From: Desulfobulbaceae bacterium
Lineage (GTDB): Bacteria; Desulfobacterota; Desulfobulbia; Desulfobulbales; SURF-16
Reading direction: 5' to 3'
Length of the DNA: 64,000 nt
Assembly (NCBI GenBank): GCA_020444175.1
Contig: JAHLLM010000002.1
Span: forward strand, 62,001-126,000
The notes beneath the pieces are model-generated. The model searched no databases. It was not told the origin of the DNA and was given only the letters and a program-made list of their open reading frames with translations. Shown here piece by piece: positions 1 through 8,254 of the stretch (positions are counted from its first letter, which is position 1; each line of letters starts with the position of its first letter). A program made the translations under genes and the position numbers.

Positions 1-1096
1 CATCGAGTCTTGAGATTATGTTAATTTCTTTATTTCTCCGGTTTTTTTCTGCTCCCTTGAGCGAGTATTGCATGCTTTGCAGGGCATTTTCAAGCACCGT
101 GTTAATATTAACACTGGTCAGTTCCGGTTGAGGCGGTCTGGCGTAACGAAGCAGACTTTCAAGGAGATTTTCAACACGGTCAAGCTCAGTGGTCATTTCC
201 TTGAAAAGAGTTTTGCTGACATTGGTAAGCTCAAGTTTGCCGTCAAGAAACTGAATTGTCAATCTTATGCCGGCCAGGGGGTTTCTAACTTCATGGGCCA
301 GTCCTGCCGCAATTTCGCCGACAACCGCCAGGCGTTCTGCATTTTGCATTCGTGCATATTGATCCTTTATCGACATTGCCATGTCATTAAAATCGGTGGA
401 AAGTTCTTTAAATTCATCTTTGAGTTGTTCTTCAATTCTATAGTTCAGGTTGCCGTTCTTCAGGCTGCTTGTTGCCTTGGTAAGGGCAGACAAAGAGGCC
501 GTGAAGTCTCTGAAGAAAAAGAGAGTGATGCCCAGAACTATGAGTGGGCCAAGGGTCAGGAGAAGGGCGAGCAGCATCTTCGTGTTGACAATTTCTCTGC
601 GGGCCAGTTTGAGTTTTTTGGTGAATCTTCCTGATGCGAAGGCTATCATGTCCGTCATCTCAGCGACAATTTCGGTTCCCTGCGAGTGGGCAATCTGGCG
701 TTCCTGATTCAATCTTTCCTCATTGGACCGTATGGTGTACACCCTGCTCAGATTTTTTTTGTAGCGGGCCACTTTTTTTGCAAAAATTTCCAGGCGTTCC
801 TGGACGTCTGGTTCGTGGTGGCATTCGAAGCATGTGGAGATTGTGGAATCCATTTCTTCCACATGTTCAATAAAATTATCTAGATTTGTGGAAAAAGGCG
901 AGCCCTTGAGAAGAAGGTCAGCCTGGACGACTTTGAGGTTGTGCAGCGCTTTTTCCCGCAGCATACCTATGTGCTGCAGGGTGATAATGTCCTCAAGCTG
1001 TGCATTCCCCTTTTCCATTGACCGGTAAATGGAAATACCTCCGGCAATAAAGCCGATGGTGAGAATAAGAAGCGATATGAAAATTTTCTTTTTCAT
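1..1096 (-). CDS. Sensor histidine kinase with periplasmic CxxCH motif (3' part cut by window edge)
   Basis: The frame runs from an ATG at 1096 off the left edge of the window, giving the first 365 residues. Residues 5-22 and about 174-195 are membrane helices, so residues 23-173 form a periplasmic sensor region. That region contains Cys89-Phe-Glu-Cys92-His93-His, a c-type heme attachment motif. A HAMP-like linker (about 196-250) and a HisKA dimerisation region with the H-box histidine at about 268 (motif HEVRNPL) follow. The ATPase domain lies outside the window. The ATG overlaps the TAA of the upstream phosphonate-binding-type lipoprotein gene by one base, so the two are co-translated and the lipoprotein may present a ligand or act as a co-sensor. 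A heme-based redox or gas-sensing role is inference from one motif; kinase identity is firm. Confidence 0.85.
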   Translation of the reverse strand, partial: MKKKIFISLLILTIGFIAGGISIYRSMEKGNAQLEDIITLQHIGMLREKALHNLKVVQADLLLKGSPFSTNLDNFIEHVEEMDSTISTCFECHHEPDVQERLEIFAKKVARYKKNLSRVYTIRSNEERLNQERQIAHSQGTEIVAEMTDMIAFASGRFTKKLKLARREIVNTKMLLALLLTLGPLIVLGITLFFFRDFTASLSALTKATSSLKNGNLNYRIEEQLKDEFKELSTDFNDMAMSIKDQYARMQNAERLAVVGEIAAGLAHEVRNPLAGIRLTIQFLDGKLELTNVSKTLFKEMTTELDRVENLLESLLRYARPPQPELTSVNINTVLENALQSMQYSLKGAEKNRRNKEINIISRLD

Positions 1097-2034
1097 TAGT
1101 TGTTAAGATAGTCGTAGGCAGCAAGATCAAGGCCGATATGGTCGGCATAATCAAAAACAGGACGGTAATCCTGCATTTTGGTTTCAATGAATCGGGATGC
1201 TCCGAATTTTTTTAAAATATCTCTGCCCTTGATGTCCATATCCATATCCAGAAGGGCTTCTTTCAATCTGACGATCAAGTTGTTGTTCAGGTCTTTGCTG
1301 ACAAGCAGACTGTTGGCCGGTACTTCCGGGGAGAGGGCCAGTATCCGGAGTTCTTTCTCTATTCTTGGGTTCTCATTCTTCATTCTGTCGAATACCGTGT
1401 TTTTGGCGGCGCCGATGTCTGCTTTCTTGTTTAAGACATCACGGATTGCGTCCTCATGGGTACCGGTAAAGTAGGTCTCGTTGAACCACTGTGCGTGGTC
1501 GGTAATGCCCTGCTCCTGAAAGTAATGAAGCGGTAGAAGCCAGCCCGCGGTAGTTGCCCTGTCGACAAAGGCAAAGCGCTTTCCTTTCATGTCGGCGCCT
1601 GACAATATGCCACTGTCAATCCTGGTAAAAATGAGACCATAATAAGTGGATTTGGCATCCGAGTTTTCCGGTCTTGCCAGAGGTTCAACATTTAACTTTT
1701 TGCAGGCCAGGGCACCGGTAAAGCTGCCGAAAAATGCGCCATCCAGTTCTTTGTTCAGAAAGTTGTCAATGATATTGCCATAGCGCGAAAGGATTTTTAG
1801 TTCAATGTTAACACCGATTTTGTCCGAGAGATACTGGGCAAGTGGCTCATAGCGTTTTTTCTGGGCAAAGAGGTTCTGTTCAGGGATAAGGCCGATGCGG
1901 ATTGTTTGTTGATAGGAACGTGGTTTCGGAGATTTTTCTGGTTCCTGTTTTTCGCATCCGAAAAGAAAGAAAACAAAGAGAGAAATACAGATTAGAAAAA
2001 ACAGTTTGTTGAAATTTGAAAAGAAATCTTTCAT
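1096..2034 (-). CDS. PhnD/SsuA-type periplasmic substrate-binding lipoprotein
   Basis: This 312-residue protein has a hydrophobic signal peptide ending in a lipobox (Leu-Phe-Gly-Cys27), so it should be a lipid-anchored periplasmic protein. The mature part begins with the IRIGLIPEQN pattern and continues with the LAQYLSDKIG segment typical of the phosphate/phosphite/phosphonate-binding (PhnD) family. No ABC permease or ATPase gene is next to it. It overlaps the downstream sensor kinase gene by one base, which suggests it feeds a signal to that kinase rather than a transporter. A second PhnD-like lipoprotein paired with a kinase occurs at 48804-49733. The ligand cannot be read from the sequence. 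Confidence 0.85.
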   Translation of the reverse strand: MKDFFSNFNKLFFLICISLFVFFLFGCEKQEPEKSPKPRSYQQTIRIGLIPEQNLFAQKKRYEPLAQYLSDKIGVNIELKILSRYGNIIDNFLNKELDGAFFGSFTGALACKKLNVEPLARPENSDAKSTYYGLIFTRIDSGILSGADMKGKRFAFVDRATTAGWLLPLHYFQEQGITDHAQWFNETYFTGTHEDAIRDVLNKKADIGAAKNTVFDRMKNENPRIEKELRILALSPEVPANSLLVSKDLNNNLIVRLKEALLDMDMDIKGRDILKKFGASRFIETKMQDYRPVFDYADHIGLDLAAYDYLNN

Positions 2035-2372
2035 CTAAGGGCCTCGTTATGCATAAAAATGGGCATTCTAAAAATTATTTCCATCTTGTTGTTTCGAGCA
2101 AAGTGGTTGTCAGGTTTTCGGTGAAGAGGTCAGGTGCAAAAATATTTACCTTTTACTCATCTTATAATGTTAGCCTGAAAAGGACAAAAATGGAAAGAGT
2201 TTCAATGAAAAAAGACAATATCGCAAAAAGCTCTGAAGCTGACCATCCGCCAACGAAATATCAACAAGTTACACACGTTCCGGCGGCGGTCGAGAGGGTT
2301 TTTACGAGACCGTCAAGATTGAAATCTATACATGGTTTCCATTCTGTTTTCAGTAAGAAAGTACAGGGTGTT
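2035..2372. other. Intergenic gap holding a dispersed repeat copy
   Basis: This gap lies upstream of the PhnD-type lipoprotein gene and downstream of the helicase gene, which are both on the minus strand. Its main content is a 103-base copy of dispersed repeat family 1 at 2214-2316. A plus-strand open frame spans most of the gap, but it runs through the repeat and starts inside the neighbouring gene, so I do not call it a gene. I see no clear promoter. Confidence 0.6.
2214..2316 (-). repeat. Dispersed repeat family 1, copy A (MITE-like)
   Basis: On the minus strand this reads GACGGTCTCGTAAAAA, then a conserved core containing GTAACTTGTTGATATTTCG and TTGGCGGATGGTCAGC, and ends near TTTTTGCGA. 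The same core occurs at 15991-16093 and 57080-57184, with a truncated copy at 55742-55796. The two ends are imperfect inverted repeats of each other. No coding capacity is evident, so it looks like a small non-autonomous element or a structured intergenic repeat. Confidence 0.75.
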
Positions 2373-3725
2373 TCAGCGTAATTCCTGATTGTAAATCTGC
2401 TGGCGCGTGCGGGCCGAAGCTTTGAGTACGCCTACCTGGTCAACATAGTCATATACCTTGGGGATTTTCCCCTGTGCCGGCCGCAATATCCGACCGATAA
2501 CCTGGGTAAGCCTGCCTTCAAACTTAATCGGAGTGCAGAGAAACAAGCTGCTGAGGCCGGGACAGTCAAATCCCTCACCGATCAGTTGTATGGTCGCTAC
2601 CAGTACCTTGACCTGCCCATCCTGCACGTTTTTGACAATTTCATTGCGTAGTTCTCCTGCAACACGGCCGGTGAGTAGAACCGGTTCAATGCCTCGCTCG
2701 ACAAGAAGCCGGCAAAGAGCCTCACAGTGGGCGACCCTGTCGGAAACAACAAGGGCCGTTCCAGTTGTTTCCTCCACCTCTTTTGCAATATCGCCAATAA
2801 TCTGCAGGTTCCGGTTTGGGTCAGCGGTAAGAGCGCTCATCAGGTCATGATAGTTTCTCCTGTAGCGAAAGGTAAAAGAGGTCTCTTTCAGCATGATAAG
2901 AGGTTTTAAAACAGCACCCAGTTCATCGAGCTCCTGGGCAGATACCCTGTGGACGAGATCGCCGATATGCCAATGGATGAGTTCGGTCAGGCCGTCCCGT
3001 CGAAAGGGCGTCGCGGTCAGTCCAAGCATGAACCGGCAGTCAAATTCCTTGATGATTTCTGTAAACATTGAGCTTGGCGTACGGTGCGCTTCGTCAACAA
3101 TGATATGTCCGAAATGGGGGGGAAGTTCTTTGAGATGTTTTCTCACAGTATGAATGAGCCCCACGGTGACCGGAGCAATCTCAAAAGATCCGTCGCCAAT
3201 CAGTCCGGGCTCGACATCGAGGAAACTGAGGACACGGTCCCGCCACTGGTACAGAAGTTCCTTGGTGTGGATAAGGATAAGGGTCGGTTGGCGGCGCCCG
3301 GCCAGTATGGAGAGGGCCATCACTGTTTTGCCGCTGCCGGTGGCCGCCTCAAGTACTCCGAAATCCCGTTGCAGAATGGCAGAGCAGGCTTCTTGCTGAT
3401 ATGGTCGTAATGTCCCTGAAAAGCTAACATCGATGGGATCAAGCTGCCGTCGCCTATCCTTTATGGACAGTTCGAACCCTTTACTTCTGCATATGAGGAC
3501 GCACTCGTTGGCAAATCCACGGGGAAAGATGATTTTATCCCCTTGAACAGAATAGAAGACAAGTTCTTTTTTGAGTTTTTTGCCAACCCAGCGCCCATAC
3601 TTTACTGCATCCCTGTATTTTGGATTGACCAGAGTGAGTTTTTTCTTCAATATGGTCAGAAGGTCGGCAGGGACTCCGCGCAGGGTGCAGTGTTTTGTAA
3701 CGATAAGTTCAAGTGTTGTTGTCAT
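2373..3725 (-). CDS. XPB/UvsW-like superfamily 2 DEAH-box helicase
   Basis: This protein of about 450 residues is an ATP-driven superfamily 2 helicase or translocase. It carries Walker A (ATGSGKT), Walker B (DEAH), motif III (LTATPFRRDG) and the C-terminal motifs IGEGFDCP and QVIGRILRP, so both RecA-like lobes are complete. An N-terminal region of about 110 residues precedes the first lobe, as in XPB-like and restriction-subunit-like helicases of bacteria. The frame stays open to a TTG at 3761. I prefer the ATG at 3725, preceded by GGAAGG, but an ATG at 3743 is also possible. A role in DNA repair is likely for the family but not shown by the context, because no partner nuclease is adjacent. 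Confidence 0.85.
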   Translation of the reverse strand: MTTTLELIVTKHCTLRGVPADLLTILKKKLTLVNPKYRDAVKYGRWVGKKLKKELVFYSVQGDKIIFPRGFANECVLICRSKGFELSIKDRRRQLDPIDVSFSGTLRPYQQEACSAILQRDFGVLEAATGSGKTVMALSILAGRRQPTLILIHTKELLYQWRDRVLSFLDVEPGLIGDGSFEIAPVTVGLIHTVRKHLKELPPHFGHIIVDEAHRTPSSMFTEIIKEFDCRFMLGLTATPFRRDGLTELIHWHIGDLVHRVSAQELDELGAVLKPLIMLKETSFTFRYRRNYHDLMSALTADPNRNLQIIGDIAKEVEETTGTALVVSDRVAHCEALCRLLVERGIEPVLLTGRVAGELRNEIVKNVQDGQVKVLVATIQLIGEGFDCPGLSSLFLCTPIKFEGRLTQVIGRILRPAQGKIPKVYDYVDQVGVLKASARTRQQIYNQELR

Positions 3726-3806
3726 TGCCTTCCAGTCTAGCATGAAAGGCGCAGGAGTCAAGGGGATGGCTCTGCATTATGAATAAACTTTGAGCATGGT
3801 AAACTG

Positions 3807-4607
3807 GTGAAATATTCAGGGAATTTACACAAGATGTCCACCTCAGTGTCTGAAGAGGTCAGGTATGAACTGATTCTTGGTGAAGACAGGCTGCTCGTCA
3901 ATGACTTGATAGGCCAACGGATTTCAATCCGCTTTGAAGGGGTGATTCATTGTAAAAAGTGCGGCAGAGAAACAAAGAAGTCGTTTCAGCAGGGATTTTG
4001 CTATCCCTGTTTTAAGAATGCGCCGCAGGCCTCGGAATGTATCATTAAACCCGAACTGTGCAGAGGACATATGGGTGAGGGCAGGGATGTCGAATGGGAG
4101 TCAGCCAATCATGTGCAGCCCCATATTGTTTATCTCGCTGTGGCAAGTTCGGTAAAAGTCGGTGTTACCCGGGCTGAACAGATTCCCGGGCGCTGGATCG
4201 ACCAGGGAGCCAGCTACGCCATTAAGCTTGCTCAAACACCGAACCGGTATCTGGCAGGGCTTATTGAGGTCGAATTGAAACAGCATTTTACCGATAAAAC
4301 GAGTTGGGTCAGGATGCTGAAAAATGAAGTCTTACAAGCAGATCTTCAGCAGGAAAAGACAAAAGCACTGTCCCTTCTGCCCGAAGAAATGAGGCAATAT
4401 CAGTCGGCTGATGATGAAATAACTACGATACGCTATCCTGTTCTTGAGTATCCTGTTAAGGTAAAGAGCATAGGACTTGATAAGGTAAATGCGTTTTCCG
4501 GCAAACTGCTGGGAATCAAGGGGCAGTATCTGCTCTTTGACTCAGGTCGTGTTTTCAATGTGCGTAAGCACAGTGGATATCTGGTAGAGTTGCAAGGCTT
4601 TGACTGA
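3807..4607 (+). CDS. DUF2797 family protein with zinc-binding cysteines
   Basis: This 266-residue soluble protein has a four-cysteine zinc-finger-like region at about residues 50-72 (CKKC, then CYPC) followed by Cys78 and Cys85. Downstream are the segments VKVGVTR and RWIDQGA, which resemble the DUF2797 family; I recall that family being compared with GIY-YIG-type folds, but catalysis is unproven. The longest frame starts at a GTG (3807) without a clear ribosome site, and an ATG at 3834 is an alternative that keeps every conserved feature. It is transcribed divergently from the helicase gene, so the gap between them probably holds both promoters. Function is unknown. Confidence 0.75.
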   Translation: MKYSGNLHKMSTSVSEEVRYELILGEDRLLVNDLIGQRISIRFEGVIHCKKCGRETKKSFQQGFCYPCFKNAPQASECIIKPELCRGHMGEGRDVEWESANHVQPHIVYLAVASSVKVGVTRAEQIPGRWIDQGASYAIKLAQTPNRYLAGLIEVELKQHFTDKTSWVRMLKNEVLQADLQQEKTKALSLLPEEMRQYQSADDEITTIRYPVLEYPVKVKSIGLDKVNAFSGKLLGIKGQYLLFDSGRVFNVRKHSGYLVELQGFD

Positions 4608-4640
4608 AATTTCTTTGCTCGCAGAAAGAAAGGTCAGGGC

Positions 4641-4780
4641 GTAACTATTCAGCTGCACCTCATCTTTGAACGATCAGGCCTGCTCACATAGACGGGCTAT
4701 AGCCTCGCAGGCCTGCTTGTCCAAATCTAAGGCACATCTGAATAGTTACGGCCTGGAGTTGAGGCCCATTTCGAGCCCTT
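4641..4780 (-). repeat. Dispersed repeat family 2, copy 1 (MITE-like with terminal inverted repeats)
   Basis: Bases 4641-4749 are bounded by GTAACTATTCAGCTGCACCT and its near-exact reverse complement, which gives terminal inverted repeats of about 20 bases. A further 31 bases (4750-4780) are also shared with the second copy at 55404-55592, which lies in the opposite orientation. This copy lacks two internal segments that the other copy has. No gene is encoded. It sits between the DUF2797 and SIMPL genes, whose 3' ends face each other. Confidence 0.8.
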
Positions 4781-4804
4781 GCCGAATACATACGTCAGGG
4801 GTTT

Positions 4805-5530
4805 CTATTCTGTCAGGTAGAAGGTAATAGTTGTCACAACTCGGACCCTTTTTTCAATTTTGGCTGTATCGCCGTACTCTTCCCCTGCATCGCGTATGAA
4901 AAAGCTCCCCTGCCGGGCACTGCGAATCCCCCCGACCCTGACGCCGGCATTTTCTGCAAATTCATTTGCGGCAATCCGGGCATTCTGGGTGGCTTCCCGT
5001 AACATGTCCGGTTTGATATCGTTTAATTTTGTGAAACGGTAAGCGGGTTCCCTGTTTTCGATGTCAATGCCGAGCGCGATAAGCTTGCTGACACTGGTTC
5101 GTACCTTGCCGATCAATTCAACTTTATTCGTTTCCACACTTATTTGGCCCACTAATGTGTGCAGTTGATCGACCAGAATTTGTTTGTCATCGCGAAATTC
5201 CTGGTAATTGTAGTTCAACACCCCTACCTGTATTTCTCCGTCATCAAATCCATTATCTTTTAACAGGGCAACAATGGTTTTCTGATTCTGCTCAGCAGTT
5301 TCATACAGGCCAGGAATTTCCTCCCTGCTTGCTCCGGTTACCCTGTAGACTATTTCCCAATTGGCATGATCCGCCATTACCAGCCGTTCGGCCAGTCCTT
5401 TTGCTTCTGCCGTATTGAGGGCAACTTTGGCGTTATACATGGTTTGGCCGACAAAGTAACCGCCAAGGGCCAAGCCCGCTGCCAGGAAAAAACCAAGAAA
5501 GAAAAGGCCTGCTGAAGTGTCTTTGTTCAT
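4805..5530 (-). CDS. SIMPL (DUF541) domain protein, membrane-anchored
   Basis: This 241-residue protein has one N-terminal membrane helix (about residues 8-30), with the rest predicted in the periplasm. The segment VTGASREEIPGLYETAEQNQ, the spaced DDGEIQVGVLNY stretch and the C-terminal KRVRVVTTITFYL match the SIMPL/DUF541 family. Members of this family are periplasmic or outer-membrane-associated proteins of poorly defined function. It is followed on the same strand by the phosphoesterase gene at 5585-6241, which lies upstream in transcription with a 54-base gap, so the two may share a transcript. No signal peptidase II lipobox is seen. Confidence 0.85.
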   Translation of the reverse strand: MNKDTSAGLFFLGFFLAAGLALGGYFVGQTMYNAKVALNTAEAKGLAERLVMADHANWEIVYRVTGASREEIPGLYETAEQNQKTIVALLKDNGFDDGEIQVGVLNYNYQEFRDDKQILVDQLHTLVGQISVETNKVELIGKVRTSVSKLIALGIDIENREPAYRFTKLNDIKPDMLREATQNARIAANEFAENAGVRVGGIRSARQGSFFIRDAGEEYGDTAKIEKRVRVVTTITFYLTE

Positions 5531-5584
5531 ATTATTCCCCGGTGTCTTGAAGTTTTTGTTGTTGTTTGAGTCTGTTGGCTGCCA

Positions 5585-6241
5585 TTATGAACTGCTGTTC
5601 TCCAGGAGTTCCCCTGAGTTGTAGTCAAGCAGGACTGCGGGTCTCAATGCCCCGTTTTTCCCTTGTACATTGCAATTTATATAGCTTGTGGGGCCAATCT
5701 TAACCATTCCGTGATGGCTGTGAATATGGCCGAAAATATGATACCTGGGCTTGAGGGCAGCCACAGCGGCTGTGAGGTCCGAGCAACCATGAGAGACGGG
5801 ACCGTCCTGGTCGAGAATGCCTGCCGGAGGAGTGTGCGTTACTAAAATATCGACGCCAGGCGGGATCATATCCCACTTTTCTTTTAGCGCTTTTCCCCTT
5901 GGCAGTGCAAAAGCATCACAGGCACGGTCATTAAATAACGGCTGCCAGGGTGCTCCATAGATAGTTATGCCGGAAATGACAACAAAGTCATCCAGAAGAT
6001 ACAGAGCTTCCGAGAAAAGAGCCTTTGCTTTTTCCGTATCACGCGCAAGCCTGTGGTCGTGGTTGCCGCCAACCACTATCTTATACGTATGGGGAAGACG
6101 TCCGAGAAACCTGTTGAAATCAGAAACATCCCGCGCGGTTCTGCAATGGGTCATGTCACCGGCAAAAATTAAAATATCTGCATCCGGGATTTTGATTCGC
6201 CCATGTGATGCATGGGTATCGCTGAAGAGTGCTATTTTCAT
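5585..6241 (-). CDS. Calcineurin-like metallophosphoesterase
   Basis: This 218-residue cytoplasmic protein carries all metal-binding motifs of the calcineurin-like phosphoesterase family in order: DTH near residue 8, GDM near 28, GGNHDH near 58, a THTPPAG segment, and GHIHSHHG near the end. The short, cap-less layout resembles bacterial UPF0046/YfcE-like enzymes. The natural substrate cannot be assigned. It lies on the minus strand with the SIMPL gene just downstream. Confidence 0.9.
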   Translation of the reverse strand: MKIALFSDTHASHGRIKIPDADILIFAGDMTHCRTARDVSDFNRFLGRLPHTYKIVVGGNHDHRLARDTEKAKALFSEALYLLDDFVVISGITIYGAPWQPLFNDRACDAFALPRGKALKEKWDMIPPGVDILVTHTPPAGILDQDGPVSHGCSDLTAAVAALKPRYHIFGHIHSHHGMVKIGPTSYINCNVQGKNGALRPAVLLDYNSGELLENSSS

Positions 6242-6336
6242 TGTGTGGGAATCCGTTCACCTTGTATTTTGCTTCAATTAAAGAAAGCAATATTTTCTGT
6301 ACTTGGGCAAAACCGATAATTCCTTAGGGGAAACTC

Positions 6337-7092
6337 TCATTCCTGTACGAGGGCCTGATAAATAGATCCGACTGCGCAGAATTGTCCGTAGATGGTATTG
6401 GCGTCCTCAATCAATTCTGCACACATCAGCTGGTATTTTCTTAATTCTTCGGGATCAATGCCTTCTTTGCCGGCTGGCTCCGGATTTTGCAAGTGGCCGC
6501 ACTCTCCCTGGTTACCAGTGTTTGAAAAGGGGTTACAGACCGTGTTTCTCTTTCGGCAGGCAGCCTCCATGGCTTTTGGGACGTTTTCAAAATCATAGTA
6601 TTGATATTTGTCGGCCATCTCTTTTAAGAAAGCAAGAGAGCCTTGATATTCCTCTGTGCTGACACTGAAATCAGAAGGGATCTCTGCATTGGCGACCGGC
6701 AGAAATCCTTCCGGGCCTCCTTCCTCAACAACATGTTGAAAGAGCTGGTTGAGGTCTGTGCTTTCCTTTTCATCATCCTTCTTTTTGATGAAGAGAGTGC
6801 TGCCCTTTTTTTTCAAGTCAGTTGGCAGGCCGAATGAAGCGAGACCGAGGAGTGCCTCTTCCATTCCCACCCGGAGGTTGTTCATGGCAACGATCATTTC
6901 AGTCGGCATCATGTTGAAACGATATTGCTCCGCTGCGGAATATTCTTCCGAATCTAAAAGTGACTTGTTAAAATCGATAATCTGGGAGCAGGCAAGCACG
7001 GAACGCTCAAAAAGCAGTTTTACTCTCAACAGCCATCCGTTTGTGTCACTCGTCGGGCAGGCTTCAGGCTCATTTTTCTGAGGGGTGGTCAT
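6337..7092 (-). CDS. Hypothetical protein, no recognised family
   Basis: This is a 251-residue open frame with no signal peptide and no membrane segment, and it reads as a soluble acidic protein. The N-terminal third is predicted helical, with a patch SLLDSEEYSAAEQYRFNMMP. A stretch near residue 180 contains two cysteines in an asparagine-rich segment (CNPFSNTGNQGECG). I do not recognise the family. The start ATG at 7092 has only a weak AGAG ribosome site. Gene status rests on its length, the absence of a competing gene and consistent spacing from the neighbouring minus-strand phosphoesterase gene. Confidence 0.6.
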   Translation of the reverse strand: MTTPQKNEPEACPTSDTNGWLLRVKLLFERSVLACSQIIDFNKSLLDSEEYSAAEQYRFNMMPTEMIVAMNNLRVGMEEALLGLASFGLPTDLKKKGSTLFIKKKDDEKESTDLNQLFQHVVEEGGPEGFLPVANAEIPSDFSVSTEEYQGSLAFLKEMADKYQYYDFENVPKAMEAACRKRNTVCNPFSNTGNQGECGHLQNPEPAGKEGIDPEELRKYQLMCAELIEDANTIYGQFCAVGSIYQALVQE

Positions 7093-7435
7093 AATGATTT
7101 TGATCTCTTTTCGAATTTATTATCACAGATTGCAAAACAAGAACGGCAAAGTATCACAAAATATTCGCGAATGCCACTCTCCTGCTCATCGGTTCATCTT
7201 GCTGTTCATGCGGCCATACTGCGGTGTTGTCGGCTTTTCAGTTGGCGGTTGGAGTTCCGCTGTCCTTTATGCCTCTGAAAAAAAGCATGAGCCGCGCCAG
7301 GATACGAATAATGTGCAGTTTGAAATGCGGCTCCGGCTCAATTTGAGCATTTGGTCAATGTCCGTGTTTTCGAACACCGTCTTCTTTTTTATTCTGGGAC
7401 AGGGGAATTACCTTGCAGCAGGTTGTTCAACGTTA
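7093..7435. other. Intergenic gap without a convincing gene
   Basis: This stretch lies between the hypothetical gene and the ogt stop codon. A plus-strand frame of 129 codons crosses it, but it has no ribosome site, overlaps both neighbours and encodes no recognisable domain. I see no repeat or terminator. Confidence 0.4.
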
Positions 7436-7990
7436 TTATTCGTAATGAAAACGGAGGCATTCTACACGCCCTGATTTGTCAAAGGTAATACCCTCTTGTT
7501 CAAGCAAAGCCCGCTTCATTTCAAGCCCACCCTGATAGCCGCCGAGAAGACGATCTGAACGTATGGCACGGTGACATGGTACTATGAGAGGGAAAGGGTT
7601 GTTGGCAAGGGCATTGCCTACGGAGCGAGCCCCGTTGGGTTTGCCCAAATAAGCGGCAATGAGTTTGTAGGTGCTGATGCTGCCTCTTGGGATTGCGTGC
7701 TCAGCGCGAAGAACCGACTCTTGAAATGCGCTGCATACGTTTAAGTCAGCAACATCCAATGAAAAAGCAATGTCTTCTCCGTCAAGCAGCGCTTTGATCG
7801 AGGTGGAGACAGCATCGATTTCCATACACGAGTCCATTTGGCAACCTGGATAGAGTCTGTCTACCTGATCTCCTGCAGAAAGGCCGGATTTTGAAAGGAG
7901 AACCCGGACGATCTTGGCAGAGTCATTAATATCCGACCAAACGATCCCCACAGATCCGAAAGGAGTTGGCTGAATAATCTTTTTATTCAT
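7436..7990 (-). CDS. ogt: Methylated-DNA--protein-cysteine methyltransferase
   Basis: This suicide repair enzyme transfers alkyl groups from O6-alkylguanine in DNA to its own cysteine. The active-site motif PCHR (IVPCHRAIRSDRLLGGY) and the preceding helix-turn-helix segment with NPF (GNALANNPFPL) are intact. I take the ATG at 7990, giving 184 residues. The longer frame from 8068 adds 26 residues with no family similarity. The N-terminal domain is short and divergent, as usual for Ogt-type enzymes. It stands alone without an Ada-type regulator nearby. Confidence 0.93.
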   Translation of the reverse strand: MNKKIIQPTPFGSVGIVWSDINDSAKIVRVLLSKSGLSAGDQVDRLYPGCQMDSCMEIDAVSTSIKALLDGEDIAFSLDVADLNVCSAFQESVLRAEHAIPRGSISTYKLIAAYLGKPNGARSVGNALANNPFPLIVPCHRAIRSDRLLGGYQGGLEMKRALLEQEGITFDKSGRVECLRFHYE

Positions 7991-8254
7991 ATGGCGAAAT
8001 CGTAAAGTAAGCAGAGCAGCTCGGAGTGGATTGAAACCACGGTATACTCGGTAAAGAGTAACAGCCAAAAGCGACCCTCCGTTGTTCCGTATTTAATGCC
8101 TTGTTCTCGGCGATTTTTGCCGTTTGGTTTGCATAGTGCTCTTTTTGATGCCAGAAAACGACGAAATAGGCAGAAAACAAGCGGGTTTTGTGGATAAAAT
8201 GCCCTTAGGTCAGCTGTAGGTCGTGCTCCAACCCTGCCGCCACATGAAATCCGG

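Noticed and set aside
2016-2381. Plus-strand open frame of 121 codons
   Set aside because: It starts inside the PhnD-type gene, passes through a dispersed repeat and has no ribosome site; related peptide stretches appear wherever the repeat occurs.
7085-7474. Plus-strand open frame of 129 codons
   Set aside because: It overlaps both neighbours, has no ribosome site and no recognisable domain.
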